From Lacticaseibacillus kribbianus (GTDB lineage Bacteria; Bacillota; Bacilli; Lactobacillales; Lactobacillaceae), in contig NZ_JAIPUL010000001.1 in NCBI RefSeq assembly GCF_020180945.1, forward strand, positions 124,001 through 188,000: 64,000 nucleotides of DNA. The letters are read 5' to 3'. Positions 63,013 through 64,000 of this stretch are shown one piece after another. Numbering within the stretch: position 1 is the first letter of the stretch; each line of letters begins with the position of its first letter. The position numbers and the translations under genes are program-made. Below the pieces are notes generated by a model, which was given only the letters and a program-made list of their open reading frames with translations, did not search any database and was not told where the DNA came from.

Positions 63013-63453
63013 CTAGGCTTCTTTAGTTAAGCGACTCTGATACGTTACTGTGCCGTCTGCTGCAATAGTCGCAAAAACCGTGCGTCCAGGCTGATCAGTC
63101 AGTGGTCCTAACTCAACCAGTAACCGGTCATCGTCCGCCTCGACAGCAGCCACCGTCGTCAGTAGCTTTGACAACCGTGCACTTTGCGCCATCTCCTGTG
63201 CGGCACGCTCGGCGGCTACTCTCAGCGTGAAACCGGTGTCCAGGTTCGCTTTGATGGCGCTCATGACCAGCACGTCATGGTACGTGTAGTGCTTGTTGCG
63301 CCCTTGCGCCTGCACCGGATGAATCAAGCCCTTCTGCTCCCAATAACGCAGCTGGGCATCGGTCACACCGCACACACGCTTGGTTTCGCCGGCGCCGATG
63401 GTTAGATCTAACTGTCGCAGCTTGGCTACTGTCTGGTTGATACTGTCTGCCAT
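63013..63453 (-). CDS. MerR-family regulator
   Basis: 146 residues. HTH with TKRVCGVTDAQLRYWEQKGLIHP then a helical and C-terminal beta region (TVFATIAADGTVTYQSR). AAGGAG before ATG. Divergent from an MFS transporter, which it most likely controls. Confidence 0.85.
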   Translation of the reverse strand: MADSINQTVAKLRQLDLTIGAGETKRVCGVTDAQLRYWEQKGLIHPVQAQGRNKHYTYHDVLVMSAIKANLDTGFTLRVAAERAAQEMAQSARLSKLLTTVAAVEADDDRLLVELGPLTDQPGRTVFATIAADGTVTYQSRLTKEA

Positions 63454-63470
63454 TTTCTTGCTCCTTCGTA

Positions 63471-63508
63471 TTGACTTACTTCCGGATGAGTATAACGTAT
63501 AATACGTT
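63471..63508 (+). promoter_or_regulatory. MFS promoter with perfect 15-bp palindrome
   Basis: AACGTATAATACGTT (63494-63508) is a perfect dyad containing TATAAT (63498-63503). A TTGACT at 63471 and TTACTT at 63476 are possible -35 elements; spacing is ambiguous. Likely MerR operator placed on the -10. Confidence 0.55.
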
Positions 63509-63532
63509 AAGAAATCGAAGGAAGTGTCTAAA

Positions 63533-64000
63533 ATGTCTTGCCTTGATTATAATCACAAGCCGATTAACGTGCCAATGATGGTCGCCACGCTGATCGTCGG
63601 CGTCTTCATTACCGTCTTGAACCAAACGTTGCTGACTACGGCGCTGCCGACGCTGATGGCGACGTTTCGTGTCGGTCAAAGCACGGTGCAGTGGCTGACG
63701 ACCGGGTTTCTCCTGGTCAACGGTATCATGATCCCGCTGACGGCGTACCTGTCCGACCGTTTCTCCGCTCGGCGCCTGTATCTGGCCGCGCTGGGCATCT
63801 TCATCGCCGGCACGGTAATCGCGTTGGTAGCCCCGACGTTCGGCCTGTTGCTGACCGGCCGGCTGGTGCAAGCAGTTGGCGTGGGTATCAGCTTACCGCT
63901 TCTGCAAGCGCTACTCCTAGCACTGTTTCCGCCCGAGAAGCGGGGCATGGCGATGGGCTTAGCCGGGATCGCCATCGGGGTCGCGCCGGCGATCGGCCCG
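63533..64000 (+). CDS. MFS multidrug transporter, DHA2/EmrB type (partial)
   Basis: First 156 codons; runs off the right edge. Helix 1 VATLIVGVFITVLNQTLLTTALP, motif A-like LSDRFSARRLY, helix 4-5 QAVGVGISLPLLQALLLALFPPEKRGMAMG fit 14-helix drug-proton antiporters. GAAGGAAG before ATG 63533. Confidence 0.88.
   Translation, partial: MSCLDYNHKPINVPMMVATLIVGVFITVLNQTLLTTALPTLMATFRVGQSTVQWLTTGFLLVNGIMIPLTAYLSDRFSARRLYLAALGIFIAGTVIALVAPTFGLLLTGRLVQAVGVGISLPLLQALLLALFPPEKRGMAMGLAGIAIGVAPAIGP

Overview
The window comes from the chromosome of a GC-rich member of the Lactobacillaceae. I infer this from the housekeeping genes (ispE, purR, glmU, prs, rpoE-pyrG, murA, rpmE2), strong AGGAGG-type ribosome binding sites, sigma-A-like promoters, CcpA-type cre boxes, and a xylose locus of the XylR/XylA/XylB/XylQ kind known from lactobacilli. 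The first ~54 kb are visibly very GC-rich. From just after rpmE2 (about 54.1 kb) base composition drops and stays lower almost to the right edge.

Layout. 0-7.7 kb: core metabolism (end of a sugar-type oxidoreductase, ispE, a DUF2075 ATPase, a cation-efflux transporter, purR, glmU, prs). 7.7-8.9 kb: a membrane GGDEF protein. 9-35 kb: a large carbohydrate locus with alpha-xylosidase and AraC regulator, GH43 and GH3 enzymes, YesL, a three-gene ABC importer without ATPase, SGNH esterase, GH29 fucosidase, acetyl-esterase-like hydrolase, ROK kinase, GH1, XylR, XylA, GH42, a second XylR and XylB. Together these are what is needed to import and dismantle acetylated, galactosylated, fucosylated xyloglucan-type (and xylo-) oligosaccharides inside the cell and pass xylose to xylulose-5-phosphate. 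35-54 kb: mscL, a moxR-DUF58-transglutaminase operon, a YdcF protein, NUDIX, HD phosphohydrolase, ywiB, rpoE, DUF1697, pyrG with a CTP-sensing leader, a UvrA-like protein, DUF3021, a MerR/aldo-keto reductase pair, murA and rpmE2. 54.1-56.9 kb: a compact Tn916-like integration module (int, xis, two small regulators) with no cargo. 57-61.2 kb: a TetR-controlled FtsX-type ABC exporter with small membrane proteins. 61.4-64 kb: archaeal-type PEP carboxylase and a divergent MerR/MFS pair.

Regulation visible in the sequence. xylA and xylB have near-identical control regions (promoter, cre over the -10, then a 19-bp element). A sequence related to this element lies over the -35 of a strong promoter at 16.5 kb, which points rightward through the antisense strand of yesL into the ABC importer. 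I propose GTTAGT-N8-(C/T)TTAC as the XylR operator.

The most unusual feature is a family of ~165-bp intergenic elements with three copies (27.9, 41.6 and 47.5 kb). Each sits just behind a plus-strand gene. They share short invariant strings, while their long paired arms differ in sequence but keep pairing, which is the signature of a conserved folded RNA or DNA structure. A second structured family forms an imperfect ~125-bp tandem array at 44.5 kb with relatives at 4.6 and 6.3 kb. I could not match either family to a known RNA or repeat.
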